A stretch of 7,436 bases of DNA from Lysobacterales bacterium CG_4_10_14_3_um_filter_64_11 (GTDB taxonomy: Bacteria > Pseudomonadota > Gammaproteobacteria > Xanthomonadales > Xanthomonadaceae), in contig PFJA01000168.1 of assembly GCA_002782905.1 (NCBI GenBank), forward strand, positions 1 to 7,436, read 5' to 3'. Position numbers and translations under genes: made by a program. Of the stretch, positions 1 to 6,055 are shown piece after piece. Below the pieces are notes generated by a model. That model was not told the origin of the DNA, made no database searches, and was given only the letters and a program-made list of their open reading frames with translations. Each line of letters starts with the position of its first letter. The first letter of the stretch is position 1.

Positions 1-1229
1 TCGACGCCACCGGCAATTTCAGCGATGTCAACGCCGATAACCGCTCGCTGCGGCTGATCTCGATCAATCCCAACATTACGTCGAGCAGCGTGAGCAACGT
101 TGACTCGCGCTCACGCAACTGGCAAGTGGCCGTCAGCCAGTCGTTGTTCGATTACAGCAATTACACCGCCTTGCGCGCCAGCCGGGCGCGCTCGCAGCAA
201 TCGCAGGCCGACTACGAAGCCGCACTCGATGCGTTGTCGGTGCGCGTGTCCGACAGCTATTTCGCGGTACTGACGGCAATCCAGACTCTGGTCTCGGCGA
301 AAGCCGAACAACTTGCCGTAAAGCGCCAGCTCGATCAGGCCGAAAAGCGGCTGGAAGTTGGGCTGGCACCGATCACCGACGTGCATGAAGCGCAATCGCG
401 CTATGACACCGCGCGCGCAGCCACCATCGCCGCGCAAAATGCCTACGACAACGCGGGCGAAACGCTGACCGAAGTCACCGGCAAGCCGCTGCTCAACCTC
501 AAAGGCCTGGCGCCGGACTTCCAGCCAGCGCTGCCCGATGACCTGCAGCCCGAGCACTGGGTAAAACTGGCACTGGAGCAGAACCCAACCTTGCGCTCGC
601 GCCTGCTGGCACTGGAAGCCAGCGAACGCGACATCGCCACCGCCCGCGCCGGTCATCTGCCTACGCTCAACGCCAGCATCTCGTATTCGGATAGCACGTC
701 CTACGGACAAATCGTCACCAGCGGCTCGACGTTCCCGACCTCGAGTCAGGGCAACGATGCCACCTGGGGCCTGCAATTGCGGGTACCGCTGTTTTCCGGC
801 TTCGCCACCCAATCGCGGGTGCGTCAAGCGATCCACACCCGTGATGCGGTACGCGACCAGGCCGAACAGGAACGCCGCGCGATCACCCGCCAGACCCGCA
901 ATGCCCTGCGCGATCTGCTCAGCGGCATATCCGAAATCGATGCCCGCCAGCAGGCATTGACCTCGGCACGTAGCGCGCTGGACGCCACCGAAGCCGGCTA
1001 CGAAGTGGGCACCCGCACCATCGTCGATGTGCTGGTTGGGCAGCAGCAGTTGTATGCCGCACAAACCGAACTGGCACGTGCCCGCCACAACTTCCTGGTC
1101 AACACGCTGCGTCTGCAGCAGGCAGCGGGAAGCATCGAAATCAGTCACCTGAAGGCGGTCAATGCGTACCTGATCGCCGACGCTGAAGCCGCGCTCGAGG
1201 CGGACACCCCAGCTACCGATAATCGCTGA
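1..1229 (+). CDS. tolC: TolC-family outer-membrane efflux/secretion channel, 5' partial
   Basis: The frame is open from base 3 to the TGA at 1227-1229, so the gene enters from outside the window; 408 codons are visible. An internal GTG at 90 could be read as a start, but the upstream 29 codons are open and read as typical strand sequence, so I treat the gene as truncated. TolC proteins form a trimeric outer-membrane barrel with a long periplasmic alpha-barrel that docks onto RND, MFS or ABC exporters and type I secretion systems. The family's internal duplication is visible: EVGLAPITDVHEAQ near fragment residues 118-131 and EVGTRTIVDVLVGQQ near 334-348, each within long helices rich in Ala, Gln, Arg and Glu. 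The fragment also holds NPTLRSRLLALE and VPLFSGF, common in the second OEP domain. The signal peptide and roughly 50-60 N-terminal residues should lie upstream. A NodT/CusC-type homologue is less likely. It faces waaA across a repeat-filled gap. Confidence 0.9.
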   Translation, partial: DATGNFSDVNADNRSLRLISINPNITSSSVSNVDSRSRNWQVAVSQSLFDYSNYTALRASRARSQQSQADYEAALDALSVRVSDSYFAVLTAIQTLVSAKAEQLAVKRQLDQAEKRLEVGLAPITDVHEAQSRYDTARAATIAAQNAYDNAGETLTEVTGKPLLNLKGLAPDFQPALPDDLQPEHWVKLALEQNPTLRSRLLALEASERDIATARAGHLPTLNASISYSDSTSYGQIVTSGSTFPTSSQGNDATWGLQLRVPLFSGFATQSRVRQAIHTRDAVRDQAEQERRAITRQTRNALRDLLSGISEIDARQQALTSARSALDATEAGYEVGTRTIVDVLVGQQQLYAAQTELARARHNFLVNTLRLQQAAGSIEISHLKAVNAYLIADAEAALEADTPATDNR

Positions 1230-1322
1230 TTGTGTCGCCGCTGCGGCGGTGCCCGGGTTACGCGCGGTCGCGTGAACGGGTGCGGGGTCCCGGGTTTCGT
1301 CGGGCGCGGTGAACGGGTGCGG

Positions 1323-1369
1323 GGTCCCGGGTTTCGGCTTCGCCTCAACCCGGGCTACCGGGGGTTTTT
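1323..1369 (+). terminator. Candidate intrinsic terminator of tolC made from a REP palindrome
   Basis: The strong GC stem 1326-1333/1347-1354, extendable by GGT 1323-1325 with ACC 1357-1359 across a two-base bulge, is followed by GGGGG and a T5 run at 1365-1369 in the tolC reading direction. A competing fold places AACCC (1347-1351) against GGGTT (1362-1366) immediately before the remaining T bases. The T tract is short and separated from the main stem, so efficiency is uncertain. It lies about 95 bases after the tolC stop. Confidence 0.4.
1326..1358 (-). repeat. GTAG-headed REP-like palindrome, copy 1 (inverted)
   Basis: Read on the - strand the unit begins with GTAG (1358-1355), followed by an 8-bp perfect stem: AACCCGGG at 1347-1354 pairs with CCCGGGTT at 1326-1333. 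The loop carries a second small stem, GGC at 1336-1338 with GCC at 1342-1344. The layout (GTAG head, GC stem, small inner stem) is that of a REP unit. It differs from the copy at 1460-1492 at two of 33 positions. Confidence 0.7.
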
Positions 1370-1377
1370 GGCGTGCA

Positions 1378-1401
1378 GCAGTGCCAGTTTGCGCGCACTG
1401 C
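1378..1401. repeat. Perfect 7-bp hairpin within the repeat cluster
   Basis: GCAGTGC at 1378-1384 pairs exactly with GCACTGC at 1395-1401 around a ten-base loop. It directly abuts the GTAG-headed unit starting at 1403. It has no following T run on + and no clear one on -. It may stabilise transcript ends from either convergent gene; no function can be assigned. Confidence 0.5.
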
Positions 1402-1402
1402 G

Positions 1403-1440
1403 GTAGCCCGGGTCAGGCCGCAGGCCGTAGCGCGCGGGCG
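1403..1440 (+). repeat. GTAG-headed REP-like palindrome, copy 2 (forward, diverged)
   Basis: The first 11 bases, GTAGCCCGGGT at 1403-1413, are the exact reverse complement of 1348-1358. The expected return arm is degenerate: GCCCG 1406-1410 can pair with CGGGC 1435-1439, with an inner GGCC (1416-1419) to GGCC (1423-1426) stem. It is in the opposite orientation to copies 1 and 3. With copy 3 it frames a 90-base segment (1403-1492) beginning GTAG and ending CTAC, the layout of a REP doublet (REPIN). Confidence 0.55.
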
Positions 1441-1459
1441 TGATGAACGGGCTCGGGGT

Positions 1460-1492
1460 CCCGGGTTTCGGCTTCGCCGCAACACGGGCTAC
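1460..1492 (-). repeat. GTAG-headed REP-like palindrome, copy 3, overlapping the waaA stop
   Basis: On the - strand the unit starts GTAG (1492-1489) and folds with AACACGGG (1481-1488) against CCCGGGTT (1460-1467), with one mismatch. The inner GGC/GCC stem seen in copy 1 is retained. The TAG of the head (1491-1489) is the stop codon of waaA, so the unit is fused to the 3' end of that gene. No T tract follows it on the - strand, so it is not a classical terminator for waaA. Confidence 0.65.
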
Positions 1493-2811
1493 CTGGGGCT
1501 TTGGTGTAATCCGGGATGCGCGGCCAATAGCGGCTCGATCAGGTCCACGGTTCGTGCCACGGCGCCGCGTTCGCTTGCCACCATATCGCGTGCCGCCTCG
1601 GCCATGCGATTGCGCTGATCGGCATCGACCAGCAACTGCATGACGGCCTCGCCCAACCCATCGCCAGTCGCCACGCGCAGCGCGGCGCCACCGGCAATCA
1701 AGTGCGCGGTCACTTCGGCAAAATTGAAGGTATGCGGGCCAACCAGGCAGGGCACGCCCAGTGCCGCCGGCTCCAATACGTTATGGCCACCGATCGGCTG
1801 CAAGCTGCCACCGACAAAAGCGAGATCGACAGTCGCGTAGAACATCAACAACTCGCCCAGGGTGTTGATGATGAAACACTGGCTGCTCAGCCCCGGCAAG
1901 CCATGCACACTGCGCGAGGTAACAATCAACCCGGCATCGCGCGCATGCTGCTCTACCGCACGAAACCGCTCCGGATGACGCGGCGCCCACAGCAACAGCG
2001 CGTCCGGGAATCGCGTCAGCAGTTGCTGCTGCGCCCGCAACACCACCGCCTCCTCCATCTCGTGCGTGCTCGCGGCGATCCATACCGGCCGTTCGACGCC
2101 CCAGCCGGCACGCCAGCACGCGGATTTGTAGGCCAGGCCCGGCGGCAGCGCGAGATCGTACTTCATGTTGCCGGCCACCATCACCCGCTCCGGACGCGCG
2201 CCCAGCGCAATCAAGCGGTTCGCATCCGCGTGTGATTGCGCCGCCACCGTATGCGCGCAACGCACCGCCATGCGCGCCAAGCCGCGTACCGGGCCATAGC
2301 CGCCAAGCGATTGCTCGCTCAGGCGTGCATTGGCGATGATGATCGGGATGTCGGCACGCGCGCATTCCAGAAACAGGTTTGGCCAGATCTCGGTTTCCAT
2401 CACGATCGCGATCGCCGGCCGGACGCGGCGCAAGAACCGCCGAATCGCGGCGGGCAAATCGTAGGGCAAATACACATGAAACGCCTGCTCGCCCCACACT
2501 TTACGCACCCGCGCCGAACCGGTCGGGGTGATCGTGGTGATGACCAGTGGCCGCTCGGGATAGCGTTCACGCAGGCGAGCAATCAACGGTGTCGCCGCAG
2601 CAACCTCGCCAACCGACACCGCGTGTACCCATAGCGCGCCATCGGCGCCATCGCGCGCGGCAAAAAAGCCAAAACGCTCGCCCCAGCGCCGCAAATAATC
2701 GCGTTGCGACACGCCACGCCATGCCAGGCGCCAGAGAATGACCGGCACCAGCAGATACATCACGAAGGAATAGATACGGCGCTCAAGGCGCTGCCAGCAA
2801 GTCAACGACAT
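1489..2811 (-). CDS. waaA: 3-deoxy-D-manno-octulosonic acid (Kdo) transferase
   Basis: WaaA (KdtA) is a GT30 inner-membrane enzyme that moves Kdo from CMP-Kdo onto lipid IVA, the first step of LPS core assembly. The 440 residues fit the family length of about 420-450. An N-terminal hydrophobic anchor spans about residues 15-29, followed by RRWGERFGF (41-49). HAVSVGE (63-69) holds the expected catalytic Glu69, ETEIWPNLF (139-147) is the second hallmark, and AASTHEMEE (246-254) and WAPRHPERF (275-283) follow. GGHNVLEPAALG (341-352) and GPHTFNF (358-364) form the nucleotide-sugar side of the GT-B fold. The ATG at 2811 keeps the membrane anchor; I see no strong Shine-Dalgarno before it. Whether it adds one or two Kdo residues cannot be read from the sequence. 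The gene is convergent with tolC and divergent from the acyltransferase gene; its stop lies inside a REP-like unit. Confidence 0.95.
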   Translation of the reverse strand: MSLTCWQRLERRIYSFVMYLLVPVILWRLAWRGVSQRDYLRRWGERFGFFAARDGADGALWVHAVSVGEVAAATPLIARLRERYPERPLVITTITPTGSARVRKVWGEQAFHVYLPYDLPAAIRRFLRRVRPAIAIVMETEIWPNLFLECARADIPIIIANARLSEQSLGGYGPVRGLARMAVRCAHTVAAQSHADANRLIALGARPERVMVAGNMKYDLALPPGLAYKSACWRAGWGVERPVWIAASTHEMEEAVVLRAQQQLLTRFPDALLLWAPRHPERFRAVEQHARDAGLIVTSRSVHGLPGLSSQCFIINTLGELLMFYATVDLAFVGGSLQPIGGHNVLEPAALGVPCLVGPHTFNFAEVTAHLIAGGAALRVATGDGLGEAVMQLLVDADQRNRMAEAARDMVASERGAVARTVDLIEPLLAAHPGLHQSPR

Positions 2812-3153
2812 GGCATAAGCATAGCCGCAGTGACGCCGTTTGCGGTCCGATTGGTCTTTTCAGATTCCCCGCAGTCGTGTGGATCGATGTTTGCGCACCC
2901 TCCATCGCAATGCGTGACTCGGAAGCTGCAAGTGGTCCGCATAAGGAACGCCCGCATCCTGATTCATTTTTTTCGCCCTTCGCGTTGTTTGCGGACTATC
3001 CGCCCTTGCTGTTGCGGCGACGAGGGAATTCGCGATTGACAGGATTTATCTGACTTCATCGAGCGCGTTCTGGCTGCTTGCGCGTAGGCTGGACCTGGGC
3101 GAGTCGACCGCCGGAAAGTACCGCGACACCGCGCAATCGGTGAAAATACACCG
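2812..3153. other. Divergent intergenic region between waaA and lpxL
   Basis: These 342 bases should hold promoters for both diverging genes. I see no convincing protein, tRNA or riboswitch. Visible items are a T7 run at 2967-2973, a perfect 5-bp triloop hairpin (GCGGA 2991-2995 with TCCGC 2999-3003), and a perfect TTGACA at 3036-3041 oriented towards lpxL. No good -10 hexamer lies 15-19 bases downstream of that TTGACA, so it is only a weak promoter hint. The stretch 2960-3060 looks less GC-rich than the flanking genes, in keeping with regulatory DNA. Open frames crossing it on the - strand are extensions of frames antisense to lpxL. Confidence 0.5.
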
Positions 3154-3155
3154 AT
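3136..3155 (+). promoter_or_regulatory. Start-codon hairpin masking the lpxL ribosome binding site
   Basis: ATCGGTG (3136-3142) and CACCGAT (3149-3155) form a perfect 7-bp stem around the six-base A-rich loop AAAATA. The 3' arm includes the first two bases of the ATG at 3154-3156. The 5' arm carries most of the only Shine-Dalgarno-like sequence, GGTGA at 3139-3143, ten bases before the ATG. If it forms in the mRNA it would hide both, giving a possible translational switch. The pairing is seen directly; regulation is inference. Confidence 0.4.
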
Positions 3156-4056
3156 GAACAACCCCGCTCGCCCGCCGTTCACCCCGCGCAACGCTTTTGC
3201 CTGGCTGGGCGTAGCGGTGCTGTGGCTGCTGGCACAGTTGCCTTGGGGCATGCAGCGCGCGCTCGGCAACGTACTCGGCAGCTTGCTGTTCATCGCACTG
3301 CGCAAGCGCCGCCGCATTGCCGCACGCAACCTGGCGCTGTGCTTTCCCGAGCACGATGACGCCGCACGCAGGCAATTGCTGCGCGCGCATTTCGCGGCGC
3401 TGGGGGTTGGGGTGTTCGAGTTCGCACGCGCCTGGTGGGGTTCGATCGCACCGATGCGGCGCCACGTGCGTATCGAAGGGCTGGCACCGGTACAGGCGAT
3501 TCTTGCCAGCGGCCGCGGCGTGTTGCTGGTGTCCGGCCACTTCACCACGCTGGAACTGTGTGGCCGCCTGCTGTGCGATCACTTGCCGGTGTCGGGCATG
3601 TACCGTGCGCACGACAGCGCGCCGATGGAATGGGCGGTGCGGCGTGGGCGTTTGCGCTATGCCAGCGCGATGTATACCCGCGAACATGTGCTCGCCAGCG
3701 TGCGCGGCCTCAAACGCGGTGGCGTGCTGTGGTACGCGCCGGATCAGGACATGCTCGGCCGCGATCGCGTGTTCGCGCCATTTTTCGCGATTGCCGCCGG
3801 CACCATCACCGCCACCCATCAACTCGCGCGTTTGAGTGGGTGCGCGGTGGTGCCGTTCTTCCATCGCCGCGAGGGTAGCCGCTACCTGATTCGGTTGGCA
3901 CCAGCGCTTGCCGATTTTCCCTCGGCGGACCCGCTCACCGACACCACCCGCATCAATGCCGTGATCGAGGCCATGGTGCGCGCCGCGCCCACGCAATACC
4001 TGTGGATTCACCAGCGCTTCAAGCGGCGCCCACCGGGCGCGCCTGCGCTTTATTGA
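3154..4056 (+). CDS. lpxL: Lipid A secondary acyltransferase (LpxL/HtrB family)
   Basis: This 300-residue protein matches the LpxL/LpxM (HtrB/MsbB) family, inner-membrane enzymes that transfer a fatty acid from acyl-ACP to a hydroxyacyl chain of Kdo2-lipid A. One N-terminal hydrophobic segment spans about residues 14-30. The catalytic HX4E motif is intact: His129 and Glu134 in GHFTTLE (128-134). Also typical are YRAHDSAPMEW (150-160), GGVLWYAPDQD (189-199), and the C-terminal QYLWIHQRFKRRP (281-293) ending in APALY. Length is close to the usual 300-310. LpxL is favoured over LpxM by overall resemblance and the C-terminal signature, but chain length and position specificity cannot be read. The ATG at 3154 is the best start, with GGTGA ten bases upstream inside a hairpin. 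Its product acts on the Kdo-bearing lipid that WaaA makes. The 3' end overlaps the converging GT2 gene by seven bases, leaving no room for a terminator between them. Confidence 0.92.
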   Translation: MNNPARPPFTPRNAFAWLGVAVLWLLAQLPWGMQRALGNVLGSLLFIALRKRRRIAARNLALCFPEHDDAARRQLLRAHFAALGVGVFEFARAWWGSIAPMRRHVRIEGLAPVQAILASGRGVLLVSGHFTTLELCGRLLCDHLPVSGMYRAHDSAPMEWAVRRGRLRYASAMYTREHVLASVRGLKRGGVLWYAPDQDMLGRDRVFAPFFAIAAGTITATHQLARLSGCAVVPFFHRREGSRYLIRLAPALADFPSADPLTDTTRINAVIEAMVRAAPTQYLWIHQRFKRRPPGAPALY

Positions 4057-4808
4057 TCGCGCTCGCGGCGCTGCGCCTCGTACACCTTGGCGTATTTCAA
4101 AAACGTGTAATGCGCATGCAAGCGAGCGGCAATGAACCCGGCCCAGCCGTTGAGGAAATAGCGTTTGAGCAGGTACAGCTTGAGAAAGGCGAGGCCGGGC
4201 TGAAGCAGCATGCGCAATCCCGGCAAGCGAACCCGTCGCGCGCGTTTGTGCGCCACCATACCGCTGGAATAGCGATTCACTTTATCGGCGCGTGCGGCGA
4301 TGTCGGCCTCACCGAAGTGGCGAAACGGCGCCGGCAGATCGATCACCCGCCCGTGCACTTCGGGCGCGGCATGCACCGGCACATCATTCAGGCCACCGTG
4401 GCTGCGCCGAAACAGGCGCAGGTGCCAGTTCGCCCGCGCCAGCGGATGCACCCAACGCCAGAACAACCACTCCTGACGCGGCAAGCGGTAGCCCACTGCC
4501 CGCGGCGCGCGCAGTTCGCGCTCGATCCGCTCGCGACCCGCCTCGGTGAGCTGCTCATCGGCATCGAGCAGCAACACCCAATCGTGCTGCGCCAGATTCA
4601 CCGCCGCCTGCTTTTGCGGCCCGTACCCTTGAAATGCCTGCACCTGCCAGCGCGCAGCAAAACGCTGCGCGATCAATGCCGTGTCGTCACTGGAACCTGA
4701 ATCGAGGACCACAAGTTCATCGCAGAACGCCAGACTGGCGAGGCACGCCTCCAGGGTGCCAGCGTTGTTGAGCGTGGTGACCACCGCGGAAATCGGCTGG
4801 CGCGTCAT
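4050..4808 (-). CDS. GT2 glycosyltransferase, WaaE/KdtX-like LPS core enzyme
   Basis: The 252-residue protein has a GT-A fold of the WaaE/KdtX type, enzymes that add a sugar (glucose in well-studied WaaE) to the LPS inner core on the cytoplasmic face. The N-terminal strand ISAVVTTLNNAGTLEACL (6-23) is followed by VVLDSGSSDDT (33-43), nucleotide binding, and by DAD at 82-84 in LLLDADEQL, which binds the metal and sugar nucleotide. WHLRLFRR (128-135) and the region around HFGE (164-167) fit the acceptor part. A hydrophobic to amphipathic stretch at about 200-228 may attach it to the membrane. Its ATG overlaps the stop of the upstream waaL-like gene as ATGA (4808-4805), so translation is probably coupled; no separate strong Shine-Dalgarno is seen. 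It is the last gene of the - strand operon and ends inside the lpxL 3' end. Donor and acceptor are unknown, so I give no symbol. Confidence 0.88.
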   Translation of the reverse strand: MTRQPISAVVTTLNNAGTLEACLASLAFCDELVVLDSGSSDDTALIAQRFAARWQVQAFQGYGPQKQAAVNLAQHDWVLLLDADEQLTEAGRERIERELRAPRAVGYRLPRQEWLFWRWVHPLARANWHLRLFRRSHGGLNDVPVHAAPEVHGRVIDLPAPFRHFGEADIAARADKVNRYSSGMVAHKRARRVRLPGLRMLLQPGLAFLKLYLLKRYFLNGWAGFIAARLHAHYTFLKYAKVYEAQRRERDQ

Positions 4809-6055
4809 GCGCGCGGCCCCGCTTCATCGGAGGCCAGCACACCGGCCAACAGGCCGAGCAATAGCAGCAGCACACCGCTCCAGAACGTTGAATACAAGGC
4901 GAGATGGGTGTTGAGTGGAAACAACGCCGCCAGCACCGCCAATGCCGGCGCACGCGCCTGTTCGCGCAGTGCTGCGCTCGCCCGTCGCCAACGGCGGTAC
5001 AGCAGGCCGAGGCCAGTCAGCCAGCAGGTCAGACCCAGCACGCCGGTTTCCGCCAACACTTCGAGCAGCCAGTGATGGGCGTGGAATGCACCGCGATTGT
5101 CGCCTTGCATCCAGTGATCGTCCTCGGCCACGAACTGCGGGTAAGCCTCGCGAAATCCGCGCACGCCGATTCCGTTGACCGGATGTGCGGCGATCATGCC
5201 GCCAGCGGCGCGCCAGATCGGCAGGCGGTACGACAACGCCACATCCAGACCCTCGCTATCACCGGAAAGTACCGCCGCAGTGCGTTCGACCCGCTGGCCA
5301 AAACGCTCCGAGCCGACATACGCCAATGCCAGTGCCGCCACCAGCAACGCTGCGGTTGCCAGCAACCAGCGCCGGCGACCACCGAACTGCGTCCACGCCG
5401 AGCCGGCCAGCACCAACGCCAGTGCCAGCCAGGCGGCACGGGCACCGGCCAGCAGCACGATCAGGCTCAACAGTGCCGCCGCCAGCAACCACAGGCCACG
5501 GCCGCGCTGTGCCGCCGATTGCAGCACGAATGGCGACAGCACCGCCAGCACCCAGCCCAGCTTGAGGTTATCGGCGCCAAAAATGCCGCTCAGTCGCTCC
5601 GCTTCAGCCGGTCCGCCCAGGCTCCACCCAGTCGTGGCCTGCACCAGGCCATCGAGCAGCCACCATGCGGCAATCGCAGCCAAGCCGTGGTAAAGCAAGG
5701 CGCGGCTCGACGCGCTGCCAGCGGCCAGAATAACGAGCATCAGAAATGGTGCATAGCGCAGATCCAGCGCCACTTCACGCCACGCTTCATCACGCTCCAG
5801 CGCATCGGGTGCCGATATCAGTTCAGGCAGCCAGAAGCTGAAAAACACCAGCGCCAGCATTGCCCATTGCGCGTGGTTCAGGCGCACGCAGCCGTTGGCC
5901 AACGCCGACAGCACGGCCACACCCGCCAGCACCACGATCAATTCGGACACCCCGTATTTTGGCCAGCAAGCGACAAACGCAATCAGCGCCCAGGCGGCGG
6001 CACGCGCCCCGTAGGGAGCACTCGTCAGCGTGGCGTCAGGCGACAAGTTGTTCAT
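4805..6055 (-). CDS. waaL: O-antigen ligase / Wzy_C-family polytopic membrane protein
   Basis: The protein of 416 residues has about ten hydrophobic segments and a large hydrophilic loop at about 250-330, the layout of WaaL ligases and Wzy_C (PF04932) proteins. WaaL joins undecaprenyl-linked O-antigen to lipid A-core on the periplasmic side. LLAGARAAWLALAL (201-214) is the membrane signature that opens the Wzy_C domain. HPVNGIGVRGF (291-301) and AHHWLLEVLAETGVLGL (326-342) are the conserved loop motifs, the latter holding the conserved His region. The open frame continues upstream to 6649, but that part is antiparallel-frame shadow of the GT4 gene. I chose the ATG at 6055 because it gives a normal ligase length and a short N-terminal tail before the first membrane segment. 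The start overlaps the GT4 gene by 20 bases. Wzy polymerases and protein O-glycosylation ligases share the fold; two adjacent core-type glycosyltransferases favour WaaL. Confidence 0.82.
   Translation of the reverse strand: MNNLSPDATLTSAPYGARAAAWALIAFVACWPKYGVSELIVVLAGVAVLSALANGCVRLNHAQWAMLALVFFSFWLPELISAPDALERDEAWREVALDLRYAPFLMLVILAAGSASSRALLYHGLAAIAAWWLLDGLVQATTGWSLGGPAEAERLSGIFGADNLKLGWVLAVLSPFVLQSAAQRGRGLWLLAAALLSLIVLLAGARAAWLALALVLAGSAWTQFGGRRRWLLATAALLVAALALAYVGSERFGQRVERTAAVLSGDSEGLDVALSYRLPIWRAAGGMIAAHPVNGIGVRGFREAYPQFVAEDDHWMQGDNRGAFHAHHWLLEVLAETGVLGLTCWLTGLGLLYRRWRRASAALREQARAPALAVLAALFPLNTHLALYSTFWSGVLLLLLGLLAGVLASDEAGPRA

Larger units (their letters stand above)
1272..1470. repeat. 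Three copies of a 28-base direct repeat
   Basis: Copies lie at 1272-1299, 1309-1336 and 1443-1470. The first two are identical and start 37 bases apart. The third differs at three positions (first base g to a, and the tg after ACGGG changed to ct). The core is GAACGGG followed by GGGGTCCCGGGTTTCG. The similarity of copies two and three continues into the palindromic units, so 1309-1358 and 1443-1492 match with five differences in 50 bases. Local duplication of a repeat unit is the simplest explanation. Confidence 0.8.
1252..1493. repeat. Cluster of GTAG/CCCGGG palindromic intergenic repeats (REP/SMAG-like)
   Basis: Almost the whole gap between tolC and waaA is low-complexity palindromic DNA built around CCCGGG, which occurs at 1252, 1289, 1326, 1349, 1407 and 1460, plus a degenerate CACGGG at 1483. 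Three units carry a GTAG head (read as CTAC when inverted), and a 28-base direct repeat occurs three times. Small hairpins add to this: 1236-1240 with 1244-1248 (CGCCG/CGGCG) and 1260-1264 with 1269-1273 (ACGCG/CGCGT). The architecture matches REP sequences with GTAG heads described as SMAG elements in Stenotrophomonas, which are mobilised by RAYT (TnpA-REP) transposases; the link to that family is my inference. No transposase lies in the window. The cluster sits between two converging genes, a usual REP location, and may act in transcription termination or mRNA 3'-end protection. Confidence 0.75.

Noticed and set aside
111..1148. Open frame of 345 codons on the - strand opposite tolC
   Set aside because: No domain is recognisable and the + strand holds a convincing TolC-family protein across the same bases.
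1272..1470. CRISPR-like array suggested by three 28-base repeats
   Set aside because: Spacing is irregular (9 and 106 bases between copies), the repeats form part of larger REP palindromes, and no cas gene is present.
2945..2973. Possible envelope-stress (RpoE-type) promoter starting with GGAAC
   Set aside because: Only the first five bases fit the -35 consensus; the place of the -10 element is occupied by a T run.
3036..3064. Sigma-70 promoter for lpxL built on the perfect TTGACA
   Set aside because: The hexamers 15-19 bases downstream match TATAAT at two positions at most, so I list it only as a hint in the intergenic entry.
3111..3124. Exact 14-base match CCGGAAAGTACCGC to 5262-5275
   Set aside because: One copy is inside waaL-like coding sequence and the other in a leader; no palindrome or further copy is seen, so chance is the simplest explanation.
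3046..4011. Open frame of 321 codons on the - strand opposite lpxL
   Set aside because: Composition is that of an antisense shadow (His, Arg, Gln and Ala rich), and lpxL on the other strand has all family motifs.
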